Numbered from the stretch's first letter, positions 1 to 8,306 are shown. The stretch is DNA of 64,000 nucleotides from Kribbella aluminosa (GCF_017876295.1 NZ_JAGINT010000002.1:2046001-2110000); one strand, 5' to 3'. A program made the numbers and translations. Notes: a model not told the origin generated them from the sequence alone.

Positions 1-139
1 CGTGTTCGGCCCCGGTTCTCGGGCTGCTCGGGTTGGCATGCTTGAGTTGCCGTACGGCCTGATCGTGGGCTCGACCAACGGCTGGGGTGGTGTCTTGTTC
101 TTCGCGGTCTTCTGGTTCTGGCCGCTCTCAGGCTCCCGC

Positions 140-785
140 TCAGAGTTCGACGAGGGTCCAGCGGAGGTAGGTTTCGTCGATGTAGGGCGTCCAGGCGCGG
201 GGTGGGGATGTGGGACTGGGTGGCGGCGTGGGTTCGGTAGGCGTGGGCTTGTAGTGCGGGTTGATTGTGGGCGAGCGAGTCCGCGACGTCGGCGTACATC
301 TCGCTTATGGTGAACCACTTCGGGCCGTCGAAGCCGCCGCCCTCGGCGTCGAACGTGCCGACGGAGCCGTGCAGGTCGCCTTGGCGCAGATCCACGAGGA
401 GATGGGAATCGGTGCCTGCGTCGCCGATCGGGAGGAATCCGTCGAGCCATTCGGAGGACCGGCTGCCGGCCGGCTGGGTCTCGGCCGGACGGTCCCACTC
501 GGAGTAGATCCTGCACAGCATCTCGCGGTCCCGTAGCATCCGGTCGATGCCCATCGGGGTGTACAGGACGGGGATGAGGTTTCCGAAGGCCGCCCGCCGG
601 CCGAATCCGTTGTTCATCAGCAACCAGGCGATCAGGTCGCTCGGCAGGCGGCGATCCATCGCGGTCCGGAGCGCGGAGATCTCGCCCATCGACGCCGGCG
701 GCTGGAGGTGTTCGAGGGCAGGTGGCAGGTGCTGCTCCAGCCAGGCGACGATCGAGTGCCACGACTCGGCTACCGGACGGCTCAT
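140..785 (-). CDS. SMI1/KNR4 (SUKH) family protein, apparent C-terminal frameshift
   Basis: From ATG at 785 the frame gives about 190 residues typical of the SMI1/KNR4 (SUKH) fold: an LPSDLIAWLLMNNG helix, LIPVLYTP, a conserved SEWLDGFLPIGD segment and LLVDLRQGDLHGSVGTFD. SUKH proteins act in bacteria as toxin-immunity proteins or cytosolic adaptors; the role here is unknown. After about position 240 the frame degrades into Arg/Pro-rich residues and runs off the window without a stop. The neighbouring frame instead reads AWTPYIDETYLRWTLVEL and stops with TGA at 142-140, a much more natural end. A one-base slip in the G-rich stretch at about 195-240 would explain this, either a real mutation or a sequence error. 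It follows the serine hydrolase gene by 28 nt on the same strand. Confidence 0.62.
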
Positions 786-813
786 AACTCCCGGATGATG
801 TCAGAAGCCGGGC

Positions 814-2163
814 TCAACTCGTACGGGGGAAGAGGCGGCCGGCGAGATCGAGGCCGGTGATGGTGCCGTCGGAGGCGCGGGTGAAGTAGCCGAGCTGGCC
901 GGTCAGGCCGCCTTCGGTGACGATGTATTCGTCGTTGGGGAGCAGGCCGATCTCGGCGGCGGGGTAGTCCGGGGGCATCTCGGCGTCGGAGGCGGCGCGG
1001 AGTTCGGGTTTGATGCCGACGGCGAGGGTGATGTGGGTGCCGTCGGTGGCGATGTCCAGGTTCATCGCGTCGATCTCGTAGCGGCCGGCGGCCTCCTGTG
1101 CGCGGGTGGCGTCGTACGGCAGGGGTTCGGGGTCGTGCTCGGTCAGGCCGAGGAAGTGTTCGAGCGCCCACCGGACCACGGTCTGGTTGAAGGTGTAGCC
1201 GTCGGGTCCGCCGTTCGTCAGGGACACGATCGCGAAGTTCCGGTCCGGTACGACGAGCAGCTCGGCGAACTGCCCGTTGCCGGAGCCGCCGTGCCCGATC
1301 GTCCGGACGCCGTCGATGGTCCGCGTGAACCAGCAGATCCCGATCCCGTCGCCGAACGAGCTCGCCCGCAGCTCGACGGTCCGGTCGCGCATCCCGTGCA
1401 GTACGTCGGCCGGCAGCAGCCCGTCACCGGTACCGAGGTGAAACCTTGCCCAGCGCAACAAATCGCCAACGGTGGTGACCACGCCGCCACCGGGGTTGTT
1501 GCCGCGCTCGCCGGCCCGGTTCGCCTTCCACGGTACGGCGGGCCGCAGCGTGCCGTCGTCCCCGCGGTTGTGGCCGACGACGAACTTCCGGATCATCACC
1601 TCGTCCACGTCGAACAAGGTGTTGCGCAACTCGAGCGGTTCCAGCAGCAACGAGGCGATCGCCTTCTCGTACGGCTGCCCGGTGACGTTCTCGATGATCC
1701 GCCCGGCCAGGTTGTACCCGGCCTGGCTGTACGACGCCCTGCTGCCGGGGACCGCGATGATCGGCAGCGTCGCCAGCTTCCGCACGAACGCGGCCAGCGA
1801 CACGTCCCCGTCCTCGGTGTCGATGACGTTCCACTCCAGGCCGCCGGTGTGGTTGAGCAGGTTGAGCACGGTGATCCGCTCGGCGACGTCCTCGTCGAGC
1901 AGCCGCAGCTCGGGAACGTAGCGCCGTACCGGAGCGTCGAGCTGGACCTTGCCCTGCTCGACCAGCCGCAGCAGCGCGGTCGCGGTGAAGGTCTTGGAGA
2001 CCGACGCGATGTGGAACAGCGTGTCCCGGTCGACCGGCTGCGGGTTGGCCAGGCTGGTCACGCCGTGCGTCACCACCGTCTCCTCGCCGTCCATCAGCAC
2101 TCCGACGGCCACTCCCGGGATCCCGAACTGCTCCGCGCTCTTCGCGACGAACTCGGTCAGCAT
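814..2163 (-). CDS. beta-lactamase-family serine hydrolase
   Basis: A 449-residue serine hydrolase of the class C beta-lactamase/esterase/PBP-like superfamily. The SxxK nucleophile motif is SVSK at residues 54-57, followed by LLNHTGGL, a YSQAGYNLAGR segment in the place of the usual Tyr-x-Asn, and HGGSGNG in the place of the KTG box. The last ~100 residues form a separate C-terminal domain I do not recognise. There is no obvious signal peptide. A GTG lies three codons upstream (2172), but the ATG at 2163 has AAGGAG eight bases before it, so I prefer the ATG. It is divergent from a TetR regulator across a 72-bp region with two palindromic operators, so it is probably that regulator's target. 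The substrate cannot be inferred. Confidence 0.88.
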   Translation of the reverse strand: MLTEFVAKSAEQFGIPGVAVGVLMDGEETVVTHGVTSLANPQPVDRDTLFHIASVSKTFTATALLRLVEQGKVQLDAPVRRYVPELRLLDEDVAERITVLNLLNHTGGLEWNVIDTEDGDVSLAAFVRKLATLPIIAVPGSRASYSQAGYNLAGRIIENVTGQPYEKAIASLLLEPLELRNTLFDVDEVMIRKFVVGHNRGDDGTLRPAVPWKANRAGERGNNPGGGVVTTVGDLLRWARFHLGTGDGLLPADVLHGMRDRTVELRASSFGDGIGICWFTRTIDGVRTIGHGGSGNGQFAELLVVPDRNFAIVSLTNGGPDGYTFNQTVVRWALEHFLGLTEHDPEPLPYDATRAQEAAGRYEIDAMNLDIATDGTHITLAVGIKPELRAASDAEMPPDYPAAEIGLLPNDEYIVTEGGLTGQLGYFTRASDGTITGLDLAGRLFPRTS

Positions 2164-2182
2164 CTGCCTCACTCCTTCTCGA

Positions 2183-2199
2183 CTTGAACTAAGTGCAAG
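2183..2199. promoter_or_regulatory. TetR-type operator, site 1 (imperfect palindrome)
   Basis: CTTGAACTAAGTGCAAG is an inverted repeat with 8-bp arms, one mismatch and a central A. It matches site 2, whose centre lies 34 bp away, in sequence and geometry. The TTGAAC inside it is also 17 bp from a TAACCC that could be the -10 of the TetR gene. Confidence 0.65.
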
Positions 2200-2217
2200 T
2201 AGACTCTAACCCGACAA

Positions 2218-2232
2218 TTGAACTAAGTTCAA
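2218..2232. promoter_or_regulatory. TetR-type operator, site 2 (perfect palindrome)
   Basis: TTGAACTAAGTTCAA has perfect 7-bp arms about a central A and ends 3 bp before the TetR start codon at 2236. On the minus strand a TTGAAC here sits 17 bp from TTAGAG, a possible promoter for the serine hydrolase. Binding at both sites would repress both genes. Confidence 0.68.
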
Positions 2233-2235
2233 GTC

Positions 2236-2910
2236 ATGCCCCGAGACGTCCTCACGGTCGACCAGATCCTCGCCGCGGCCATCGCGCTGCTCGACGAGGA
2301 GGGCCTCGACGGCCTGAACATGCGCGCCCTCGGCCAGCGGCTCGGATCGGCGCCGACCGCGATCTACTGGCACATCAAGACCAAGGACGAGCTCGTCCAG
2401 CGGGCCGGCGACGCGATCTGGGCGGAGATCACGCTCCCCGATCTGGACGCCACGGACTGGCGTACGGCGGCTACGGGACTGGCGACCGGTCTCCGCGCGA
2501 TGCTGCTGCGGCACCCCTGGTACGGGCAGGCGTTCGGCAGCCACCTGATGTCCGGCCGCGGCAAGTTCCGGTACGACGACCACACGCTGGACCTCTACGA
2601 ACGCGCCGGCTTCGCCTCGGCGGACGCGGATCGCGCAGCCGCCACGGTGCTCGTCTACGTCCTCGGAAGCTCGCTCGGTGCCGCCGCGGAGGTGTCGCTG
2701 AACCGGCGGCTGAGCCGTGGCGGGCAGGACGCCGAGCGCACGATCAAGGAGTTCGTCGGCGAGGCGGCATCCGTGGCGGCGGAGTTCCCGCGGCTACGGG
2801 TGCGCCTGGAGACGACGGCCGCGACGGAGTACGCCGCGGCGCCCGACGACGCGTTCGAGTTCGGGCTGCGGGCGATCCTCGACGGCTTCGGGACCCGGCT
2901 TCAGCTGTGA
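2236..2910 (+). CDS. TetR family transcriptional regulator
   Basis: A 224-residue repressor with an N-terminal TetR HTH (about residues 8-55: QILAAAIALLDEEGLDGLNM, then LGSAPTAIYWHIKTKDEL) and a helical ligand-binding C-terminal half. The HTH style, with its TAIYWHIKTKDEL recognition helix, resembles TetR proteins that have a TetR_C-type effector domain. The ATG at 2236 has no clear Shine-Dalgarno and directly abuts operator site 2, so the mRNA may be leaderless or nearly so. It is divergent from the serine hydrolase; autoregulation and repression of that gene is the simplest model. The effector is unknown. Confidence 0.9.
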   Translation: MPRDVLTVDQILAAAIALLDEEGLDGLNMRALGQRLGSAPTAIYWHIKTKDELVQRAGDAIWAEITLPDLDATDWRTAATGLATGLRAMLLRHPWYGQAFGSHLMSGRGKFRYDDHTLDLYERAGFASADADRAAATVLVYVLGSSLGAAAEVSLNRRLSRGGQDAERTIKEFVGEAASVAAEFPRLRVRLETTAATEYAAAPDDAFEFGLRAILDGFGTRLQL

Positions 2911-2979
2911 CCGCCGCCCCAGACGACGCAGAACTCGTTGTCTTCGACCGCGTCGATGACCGGGACGGGCTCCACCCGA
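2901..2979 (-). pseudogene. possible 3' remnant of a VOC/glyoxalase-type gene
   Basis: Between the TetR gene and the carboxylase, the minus strand reads an open stretch with EPVPVIDAVEDNEFCVVWGG and a TGA at 2903-2901 that overlaps the end of the TetR gene. The DNEFCVVW segment resembles the C-terminal strand of vicinal-oxygen-chelate proteins (often DPEGNEFC). No start or upstream domain remains. The call rests on a short motif and is weak. Confidence 0.3.
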
Positions 2980-4752
2980 TCAGCCCTTGATCTCGCAGAT
3001 GGTGGCACCGGCCGCGACGGTGGCGCCGACCTCGGCGCTCAGGCCGGTCACGGTACCGGCCTTGTGGGCGTTCAGCGGCTGCTCCATCTTCATCGCCTCG
3101 AGGACCACGATCAGGTCGCCCTCGGCGACGGTCGCGCCCTCCTCGACCGCGATCTTGACGATGGTGCCCTGCATCGGCGACGTCAGCGAGTCACCGGACG
3201 CCGCGGAGCTCTTGGTACCGCCCGCGCGCCGGGCCGGCTTCTTCTTGCCGGCAGCCCCGGCGGCCGGCGCGACCCCGCCCAGGCCGGCCGGCAGCACGAC
3301 CTCGAGCCGCTTACCGCCGACCTCGACCGTCACCTTCTCCCGCTCGGCCTCGTCAGGCGTTTCGGCCGTCGGCCCGTCGTACGGCGTGAGCTGGTTGTCG
3401 TACTCGGTCTCGATCCACCGGGTGTGCACCTTGAACCCTTCGGTCCCGACGAACGCCGGGTCCGAAACCACCGAAGAATGGAACGGGATCACCGTCGGCA
3501 TGCCCTCGACGACGAACTCGCGCAGCGCCCGCCGCGACCGCTCCAGCGCCTGCGTCCGGTCCCGCCCGGTGACGATCAGCTTGGCGACCAGCGAATCGAA
3601 CGCACCCGGCACGGTCTCGCCCTGGTCGTACCCGCCGTCCAGCCGTACGCCGGGACCCGAAGGCGCGTGCCAGCGCAGCAAGGTCCCCGGGGCGGGCAGG
3701 AACCCGCGGCCGCCGTCCTCGGCGTTGATCCGGAACTCGATCGAGTGCCCGGACACCGCCGGGTCGTCGTACCCGAGCTCCTCGCCCTGAGCGATCCGGA
3801 ACATCTCCCGCACCAGGTCCAGCCCGGTGACCTCCTCGGACACCGGGTGCTCGACCTGCAGCCGGGTGTTCACCTCGAGGAACGAGATCAGCCCGTCCTG
3901 CCCGACCAGGAACTCGCACGTCCCGGCGCCGACGTACCCGGCCTCGCGGAGGATCTTCTTGGACGACGAGTACAGGATCTCCAGCTGCTCAGCGGACAGG
4001 AACGGCGCCGGCGCCTCCTCGACCAGCTTCTGGTACCGGCGCTGCAGCGAGCAGTCCCGCGTCGACACCACCACAACGTTGCCGTGGGCATCGGCCAGGC
4101 ACTGCGTCTCGACGTGCCGCGGCTTGTCCAGGTACCGCTCCACGAAGCACTCGCCGCGGCCGAAAGCGGAGACAGCCTCCCGGGTCGCCGACTCGAACAG
4201 CTCCGGTACCTCGTCCAGCGTCCGGGCGACCTTCATCCCGCGGCCGCCACCGCCGTACGCCGCCTTGATCGCGATCGGCAGCCCGTACTCCTCGGCGAAC
4301 GCGATCACCTCGGAGGCATCCGCGACCGGGTCCGGCGTACCGGGAACCTGCGGCGCGCCGACCCGCTCCGCGATGTGCCGTGCCTTGACCTTGTCGCCGA
4401 GCGAGTCGATCGCCGACGGCGGCGGGCCGATCCAGATCAGCCCGGCGTCCAGGACCGCCTGCGCGAAGTCGGCGTTCTCGGCCAGGAAGCCGTAGCCCGG
4501 GTGCACGGCGTCCGCCCCGGAGCGGGCCGCCACGTCCAGGATCTTGGCGATGTTCAGGTAGGAGTCGGCCGGCGTCGACCCGTCCAGCGCGTACGCCTCG
4601 TCGGCGAGCCGGACGAAGAGCGCGTCCCGGTCCTGGTCGGCGTACACGGCGACGCTGCCGAGCCCCGCGTCGGCGGCGGCCCGGACGACCCGGACGGCGA
4701 TCTCGCCCCGGTTCGCGACCAGCACCTTGGTGATCTGCTTGCTGTCGGACAC
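2980..4752 (-). CDS. acyl-CoA carboxylase alpha subunit (biotin carboxylase + BCCP)
   Basis: A 590-residue biotin-dependent carboxylase alpha chain of the AccA3/PccA type. In order: biotin carboxylase N-domain (KVLVANRGEIAVRVVRAA near the start), ATP-grasp with the Gly-rich loop AAYGGGGRGMK, biotin carboxylase C-domain with the EVNTRLQVEHPVSE signature, a linker, and a C-terminal biotinyl domain with EAMKMEQ in which Lys555 is the biotin attachment site. It carboxylates biotin with ATP and bicarbonate and hands CO2 to a separate carboxyltransferase subunit. The GTG start at 4752 has AAGGGAG upstream. No beta subunit is adjacent. Candidate partners in the window are the carboxyltransferases at 27793 and 44534, and BirA at 51521 would biotinylate it. 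Confidence 0.93.
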   Translation of the reverse strand: MSDSKQITKVLVANRGEIAVRVVRAAADAGLGSVAVYADQDRDALFVRLADEAYALDGSTPADSYLNIAKILDVAARSGADAVHPGYGFLAENADFAQAVLDAGLIWIGPPPSAIDSLGDKVKARHIAERVGAPQVPGTPDPVADASEVIAFAEEYGLPIAIKAAYGGGGRGMKVARTLDEVPELFESATREAVSAFGRGECFVERYLDKPRHVETQCLADAHGNVVVVSTRDCSLQRRYQKLVEEAPAPFLSAEQLEILYSSSKKILREAGYVGAGTCEFLVGQDGLISFLEVNTRLQVEHPVSEEVTGLDLVREMFRIAQGEELGYDDPAVSGHSIEFRINAEDGGRGFLPAPGTLLRWHAPSGPGVRLDGGYDQGETVPGAFDSLVAKLIVTGRDRTQALERSRRALREFVVEGMPTVIPFHSSVVSDPAFVGTEGFKVHTRWIETEYDNQLTPYDGPTAETPDEAEREKVTVEVGGKRLEVVLPAGLGGVAPAAGAAGKKKPARRAGGTKSSAASGDSLTSPMQGTIVKIAVEEGATVAEGDLIVVLEAMKMEQPLNAHKAGTVTGLSAEVGATVAAGATICEIKG

Positions 4753-4839
4753 AGCTGGCTCCCTTCGGCTGGCCCGAGTCTAGGGTCAAGCAGCCGTCCA
4801 GGAGGACAGGGCGTTGATCACACCACGGTGCTGGTCACC

Positions 4840-4858
4840 CTGTCCACCTGGTGGACAG
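4840..4858. terminator. short perfect hairpin downstream of the 4870 gene
   Basis: CTGTCCAC-CTG-GTGGACAG has perfect 8-bp arms and a 3-nt loop. It lies 11 nt beyond the stop of the minus-strand gene at 4870-6342, as expected of a terminator, but has no T-run. It also lies about 90 bp upstream of the carboxylase start, so it could instead be an operator. Confidence 0.45.
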
Positions 4859-4869
4859 CACTCCAGGGC

Positions 4870-6342
4870 TCAGCGGTAGGCCTTCGAGACCGCGTCCAGG
4901 AGTCGTTCGAGCGTGTCGTACGTCGGGGTGTCCGCGACGTCGATCACGTCCTTCGCGACCGGGATGTTGCGCTGGCTCACCACGTCCGCGAACTGGGTCT
5001 CGTCCGCGGTCCGGAAACCGTGCCGGGCCGCGAGCCGCTGCAGTTCGGTGTCGGTCGAGAGCAGTTCGCCGAGCTTCTCGCCGTTCGCGTTCAGCGAGAC
5101 CAGCGTGTGCTTGGACTGCACGGTCGGCGACGGGTACATCAGCACCATGCCCGGCTTGAGCTTGCGCTCCACCGCGGCCTCGACGAACTGTGCCTCGTAG
5201 ATGTTGACCATCGGCGACTTGCCCATGCCGAGCGACAGGTAGTCGTCGAACGGGCCTTCGCTGGAGTTGTCGGTGTAGCCCTGGTTAACGAACAGCGGCG
5301 CGACCAGCGGGAGCACCTTCCGCTCGTCCGCCGCGCTCTGCACCACACTGTTGTGGTTGGCAACATACGTGACGATCGACAGGAACATCGCCGCCGAGTT
5401 CGAGGTCCGCGGGTCGGTGGTGGTGATCAGGATCCGCTTGTTCACCGGGTACGTCGTGTTGCCGCGGATGTTCGTCCAGCGCCAGTTCGCCTTCGCGAGG
5501 TCGACGTACTTGCGGATGTCGAAGTACCAGGTGCCGTTGATCTTGCGGGCGATCCCGCTGGCCGACAGCAGGTCGACGATCGGCTGGTACGTCGCGATCG
5601 CCATCGGCGAGGAGAACACGGGGTAGGTCTTGCCGTGCACCGCGGGACGGCCCGAGGTGGGCTGCAGGATCCGCTCCGCGGCGGTGCTGCTGGACGGGAA
5701 CGCGAAGTCGTACTTGCCGAGGTCGACCGAGGTGGCGATCTCGCGCGACCCGGCGGTGTCGACCTGCACCGCGAACCCGTGCTTGGCGAGCGCGGCCTTG
5801 ACGTCGGGGTCCTCGAAGTACGCGCGCTTCTCGGAGCCGATGACCCCGCTGACGGTGATGAGTCCGGGGTTCGCCTGCGCGTCGTTGCCGTTGCGTACCA
5901 CCAGCACGGTTGCCACGGTCGCCAGCACCAGAACCCCGGCAACCGCAGCCGGCAGCGCGATCGGGAAGCGGCGGCGGAAGGCACCGAACCCTCCCTGACC
6001 GTCCCGACCGCCACCACCCGCGGCGCCGTCACCGGCTGTCTCGGTGGCCGCCGCGGCGTGCTTTCCAGCTTCCAGGGTGACGGCCGGTCTGGTCCACTTG
6101 GCCTTGCGTTCGTCCGGTGCGGACTGCTCGGCCGGGTCGGGCTTCGGGGTCAGCTCCTCGCGAACGATTCGTTCGATCAGGATCGGTACATAGTCGCGGA
6201 CCGGGTCGCCGGCGAAGGTCTCGCGGGCGGCGCGGATCGCGGTCTCGATGTCTTCGGGAGTATGGATGTCGGCGAAGGTCGAGGTGAGCCTGCTGGTCAG
6301 GTTCTCGATCGCCTTCTGTTCACGCACGGTGTCAAGCTTCAA
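4870..6342 (-). CDS. membrane-anchored binding-protein-like protein with N-terminal three-helix domain
   Basis: 490 residues. Residues 1-65 resemble the three-helix bundle found at the N terminus of actinobacterial low-molecular-weight phosphatases and arsenate reductases (LTSRLTSTFADI, then RETFAGDPVRDYVPILIER). A Gly-rich linker follows, then one transmembrane helix (about 155-178) and a large extracellular domain. That domain resembles a type-2 periplasmic binding protein: KYDFAFPSSSTAAERI, then NGTWYFDIRKYV and ILITTTDPRTSNSAAMFLSI. The TTG start gives the best N terminus, with GGAG about 10 nt upstream. I do not recognise the whole-protein family. A cytosolic dimerisation domain coupled to an extracellular ligand domain suggests sensing or envelope assembly, which is inference. 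Confidence 0.7.
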   Translation of the reverse strand: MKLDTVREQKAIENLTSRLTSTFADIHTPEDIETAIRAARETFAGDPVRDYVPILIERIVREELTPKPDPAEQSAPDERKAKWTRPAVTLEAGKHAAAATETAGDGAAGGGGRDGQGGFGAFRRRFPIALPAAVAGVLVLATVATVLVVRNGNDAQANPGLITVSGVIGSEKRAYFEDPDVKAALAKHGFAVQVDTAGSREIATSVDLGKYDFAFPSSSTAAERILQPTSGRPAVHGKTYPVFSSPMAIATYQPIVDLLSASGIARKINGTWYFDIRKYVDLAKANWRWTNIRGNTTYPVNKRILITTTDPRTSNSAAMFLSIVTYVANHNSVVQSAADERKVLPLVAPLFVNQGYTDNSSEGPFDDYLSLGMGKSPMVNIYEAQFVEAAVERKLKPGMVLMYPSPTVQSKHTLVSLNANGEKLGELLSTDTELQRLAARHGFRTADETQFADVVSQRNIPVAKDVIDVADTPTYDTLERLLDAVSKAYR

Positions 6343-6395
6343 GAGGATGTCTCCACATGACGGTCACTTGAGCGGCGCCGGACCTGAAGCCCCCG

Positions 6396-6413
6396 TATGC
6401 GGCGCCACGCATA
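6396..6413. promoter_or_regulatory. inverted repeat upstream of the SMP-30 gene
   Basis: TATGCG-N6-CGCATA, with perfect 6-bp arms, lies in the 107-bp divergent region between the binding-protein-like gene and the SMP-30 gene. Its size and spacing fit a dimeric repressor site; no regulator is encoded next to it. Confidence 0.35.
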
Positions 6414-6449
6414 TCCTTCCGTCTGAGAGGTCCAACCAGAGGAGACGTG

Positions 6450-7379
6450 ATGACCGGAATTCTTGAGCCGTTGGCAGGTTCCGCCCCGGCGGTCTGGGAG
6501 AAACTCGACGACCGGTTCGCCGGGATCCGCGGCGACAGCCGGCTCGAGCGGCTGTGGACCGGCGGCCGCTGGGTCGAGGGCCCGGTGTACTCCGCCGCCG
6601 GCCGCTACCTGCTCTGGAGCGACATCCCGAACGACCGCATCCTGCGTTGGGACGAGACGTCGTACCAGGTCTCCGCCTTCCGGCACCCAGCCGGCAACAC
6701 CAACGGCCACACCCGGGACACCGAGGGGCGCCTGGTGAGCTGCGAGCACGGGAATCGCCGGGTGACACGGACCGAGCACCACGGGGGCATCACCGTGCTC
6801 GCCCACGAGTACGACGGCAAGCGCCTGAACAGCCCGAACGACGTGGTGGTCAGGCGCGACGGATCCATCTGGTTCACGGACCCGGCGTACGGCATCGACT
6901 CCGACTACGAGGGCTACAAGGGCGAGATCGAGACCGGTGGTTGCCACGTCTACCGGGTCTCGCCGGACGGCGTCCTGACCCGCGTCGCCGACGACTTCGA
7001 CCGGCCGAACGGGCTGGCCTTCTCGCTTGACGAGTCCTTGCTCTACATCACCGATTCCGAGGCGGCGACGATCCGCGTCTTCACCGTCGACGGCGACAAG
7101 CTCACCGGCGGCGAGCTGTTCGCCGAGTGCGGCAACGGCGTCTTCGACGGCATCCGCCTCGACACCCAGGGCCGGATCTGGGCCTCGGCCGCCGACGGTG
7201 TCCACATCTACCACTCCGACGGCACCCTGCTCGGCAAACTCCTGGTCCCCGAAACCGTCAGCAACCTCGCCTGGGGCGGCCCCAAACGCAACCGCCTGTT
7301 CCTCACCGCGACAACCTCCGTCTACTCCCTCTTCACCACCGCCAACGGCGCCCCCGAGGCCTACGGCCCGCACCGCTGA
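6450..7379 (+). CDS. SMP-30/gluconolactonase/LRE family protein
   Basis: A 309-residue six-bladed beta-propeller hydrolase. Expected metal-site motifs are present: WVEGPVYSAAGRYLLWSDI (conserved Glu), LNSPNDVVVRRDGSIWFTDP (conserved Asn) and RPNGLAFSLDESLLYITDS (conserved Asp). Family members hydrolyse sugar lactones such as gluconolactone with Ca or Zn in the cytoplasm; the substrate here is not evident. GGAG at 6441-6444 favours the ATG at 6450 over the overlapping GTG at 6447. Codon use is ordinary for the window, though the last third becomes very C-rich at third positions. Confidence 0.9.
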   Translation: MTGILEPLAGSAPAVWEKLDDRFAGIRGDSRLERLWTGGRWVEGPVYSAAGRYLLWSDIPNDRILRWDETSYQVSAFRHPAGNTNGHTRDTEGRLVSCEHGNRRVTRTEHHGGITVLAHEYDGKRLNSPNDVVVRRDGSIWFTDPAYGIDSDYEGYKGEIETGGCHVYRVSPDGVLTRVADDFDRPNGLAFSLDESLLYITDSEAATIRVFTVDGDKLTGGELFAECGNGVFDGIRLDTQGRIWASAADGVHIYHSDGTLLGKLLVPETVSNLAWGGPKRNRLFLTATTSVYSLFTTANGAPEAYGPHR

Positions 7380-7444
7380 AATCCGTTCGCGTCAGGGCGG
7401 CGGGCGGGAGATGATGGTCTGCTGACCTGATGCGAGGAGGAGCT

Positions 7445-8227
7445 GTGACTGTGGTCGGCGAGCGAGTGCCCGAACATCTTCGAGGGCTTGCGGAGCAGGT
7501 GGTGAAGTCCGCCGAAGCGGACGAACGGATGCTGGCGGTGGTCGCCGGCGGATCGATCGCCGCCGGAACGAGCGACGAGTACTCGGACCTGGATCTTGTG
7601 CTGGTGTGTACGCCGGAGAGCCACGAGCAGGTGCTAGCCGCGGCCACCGAGTTCGCAGAACGCGTCGGGCCGGTGCTGACCAGCTTCACCGGCGAGCACG
7701 TCGGAGAGCGGCGGCTGCTCATCGTCCTCTACGGCCCGCCGTTGGCGCACGTGGACCTGAAGTTCGTCACGCCCGAACAGCTCCAGGACCGGGTCGAGGA
7801 CGGCATCGTGCTCTGGCAGCGCGACGATGTCGTCGCGCGCGGGTACGCCGGATCGGTGCCGCACTGGCCGGAACCGGATCCGCAGTGGATCGAGGACCGG
7901 TTCTGGGGCTGGGTGCACTACATCGAGGTGAAGATCGCCCGCGGTGAGCTGTTCGAGGCGATCGACGGGCTGGCCGCGCTGCGGTCGGCCGCGATCGCTC
8001 CGCTGGCGCTCCGCGGCCGGACCGCGAGGCCGTCCGGCGTCCGGCGGCTGGAGGCACTGGTGCCCGAGCTCGTCCCGGAGCTGCGCGCCACCGTCGCGAC
8101 CGCGGACGCCGACGACTGCCGGCGCGCGTTGCGGGCGGCGGTCGCCGTCTACCGCACGGTCCGCGAGGGCGTGCCGATGGTACGGCGGACCGCCGCCGAG
8201 GAAGCCGTTGTCGGCTTCCTCGGCTGA
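7445..8227 (+). CDS. nucleotidyltransferase-domain protein
   Basis: A 260-residue protein with the minimal nucleotidyltransferase signature near residues 30-50: GGSIAAGTSDEYSDLDLVLV, which has the Gly-Ser and Asp-x-Asp metal ligands. The rest is helical and resembles aminoglycoside adenylyltransferase-like proteins, but I cannot assign a resistance function. The GTG at 7445 follows AGGAGG at 7435-7440; an in-frame ATG at 7430 would place the ribosome-binding site inside the gene, so I reject it. It is convergent with the Nramp gene across a strong terminator. Confidence 0.82.
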   Translation: MTVVGERVPEHLRGLAEQVVKSAEADERMLAVVAGGSIAAGTSDEYSDLDLVLVCTPESHEQVLAAATEFAERVGPVLTSFTGEHVGERRLLIVLYGPPLAHVDLKFVTPEQLQDRVEDGIVLWQRDDVVARGYAGSVPHWPEPDPQWIEDRFWGWVHYIEVKIARGELFEAIDGLAALRSAAIAPLALRGRTARPSGVRRLEALVPELVPELRATVATADADDCRRALRAAVAVYRTVREGVPMVRRTAAEEAVVGFLG

Positions 8228-8235
8228 ACCTGCGT

Positions 8236-8293
8236 GCAGGCAGAACCCCGCTCCACCGTCCTCGAACCGCCCGTTCGAGCGGGTTCTGCCTGC
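8236..8293. terminator. bidirectional terminator hairpin
   Basis: Arms GCAGGCAGAACCCCGCTC (8236-8253) and GAGCGGGTTCTGCCTGC (8277-8293) pair over 17 bp with one bulged C. The element lies between convergent genes ending at 8227 and 8307. Its left edge, TGAACCTGCG, begins at the stop codon and resembles the element at 37602-37682. Confidence 0.85.
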
Positions 8294-8306
8294 GTGGCGG
8301 TCCGCG

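Noticed and set aside
1..139. Possible gene at the left edge on the + strand
   Set aside because: The frame from position 2 is the antisense of the SUKH gene and its low-complexity continuation; nothing supports a separate gene.
2938..6360. 1140-codon open frame on the + strand
   Set aside because: It runs antisense through the carboxylase alpha chain and the binding-protein-like gene and is Arg/Gly/Asp-rich with no domain; such long antisense frames are common in GC-rich DNA.
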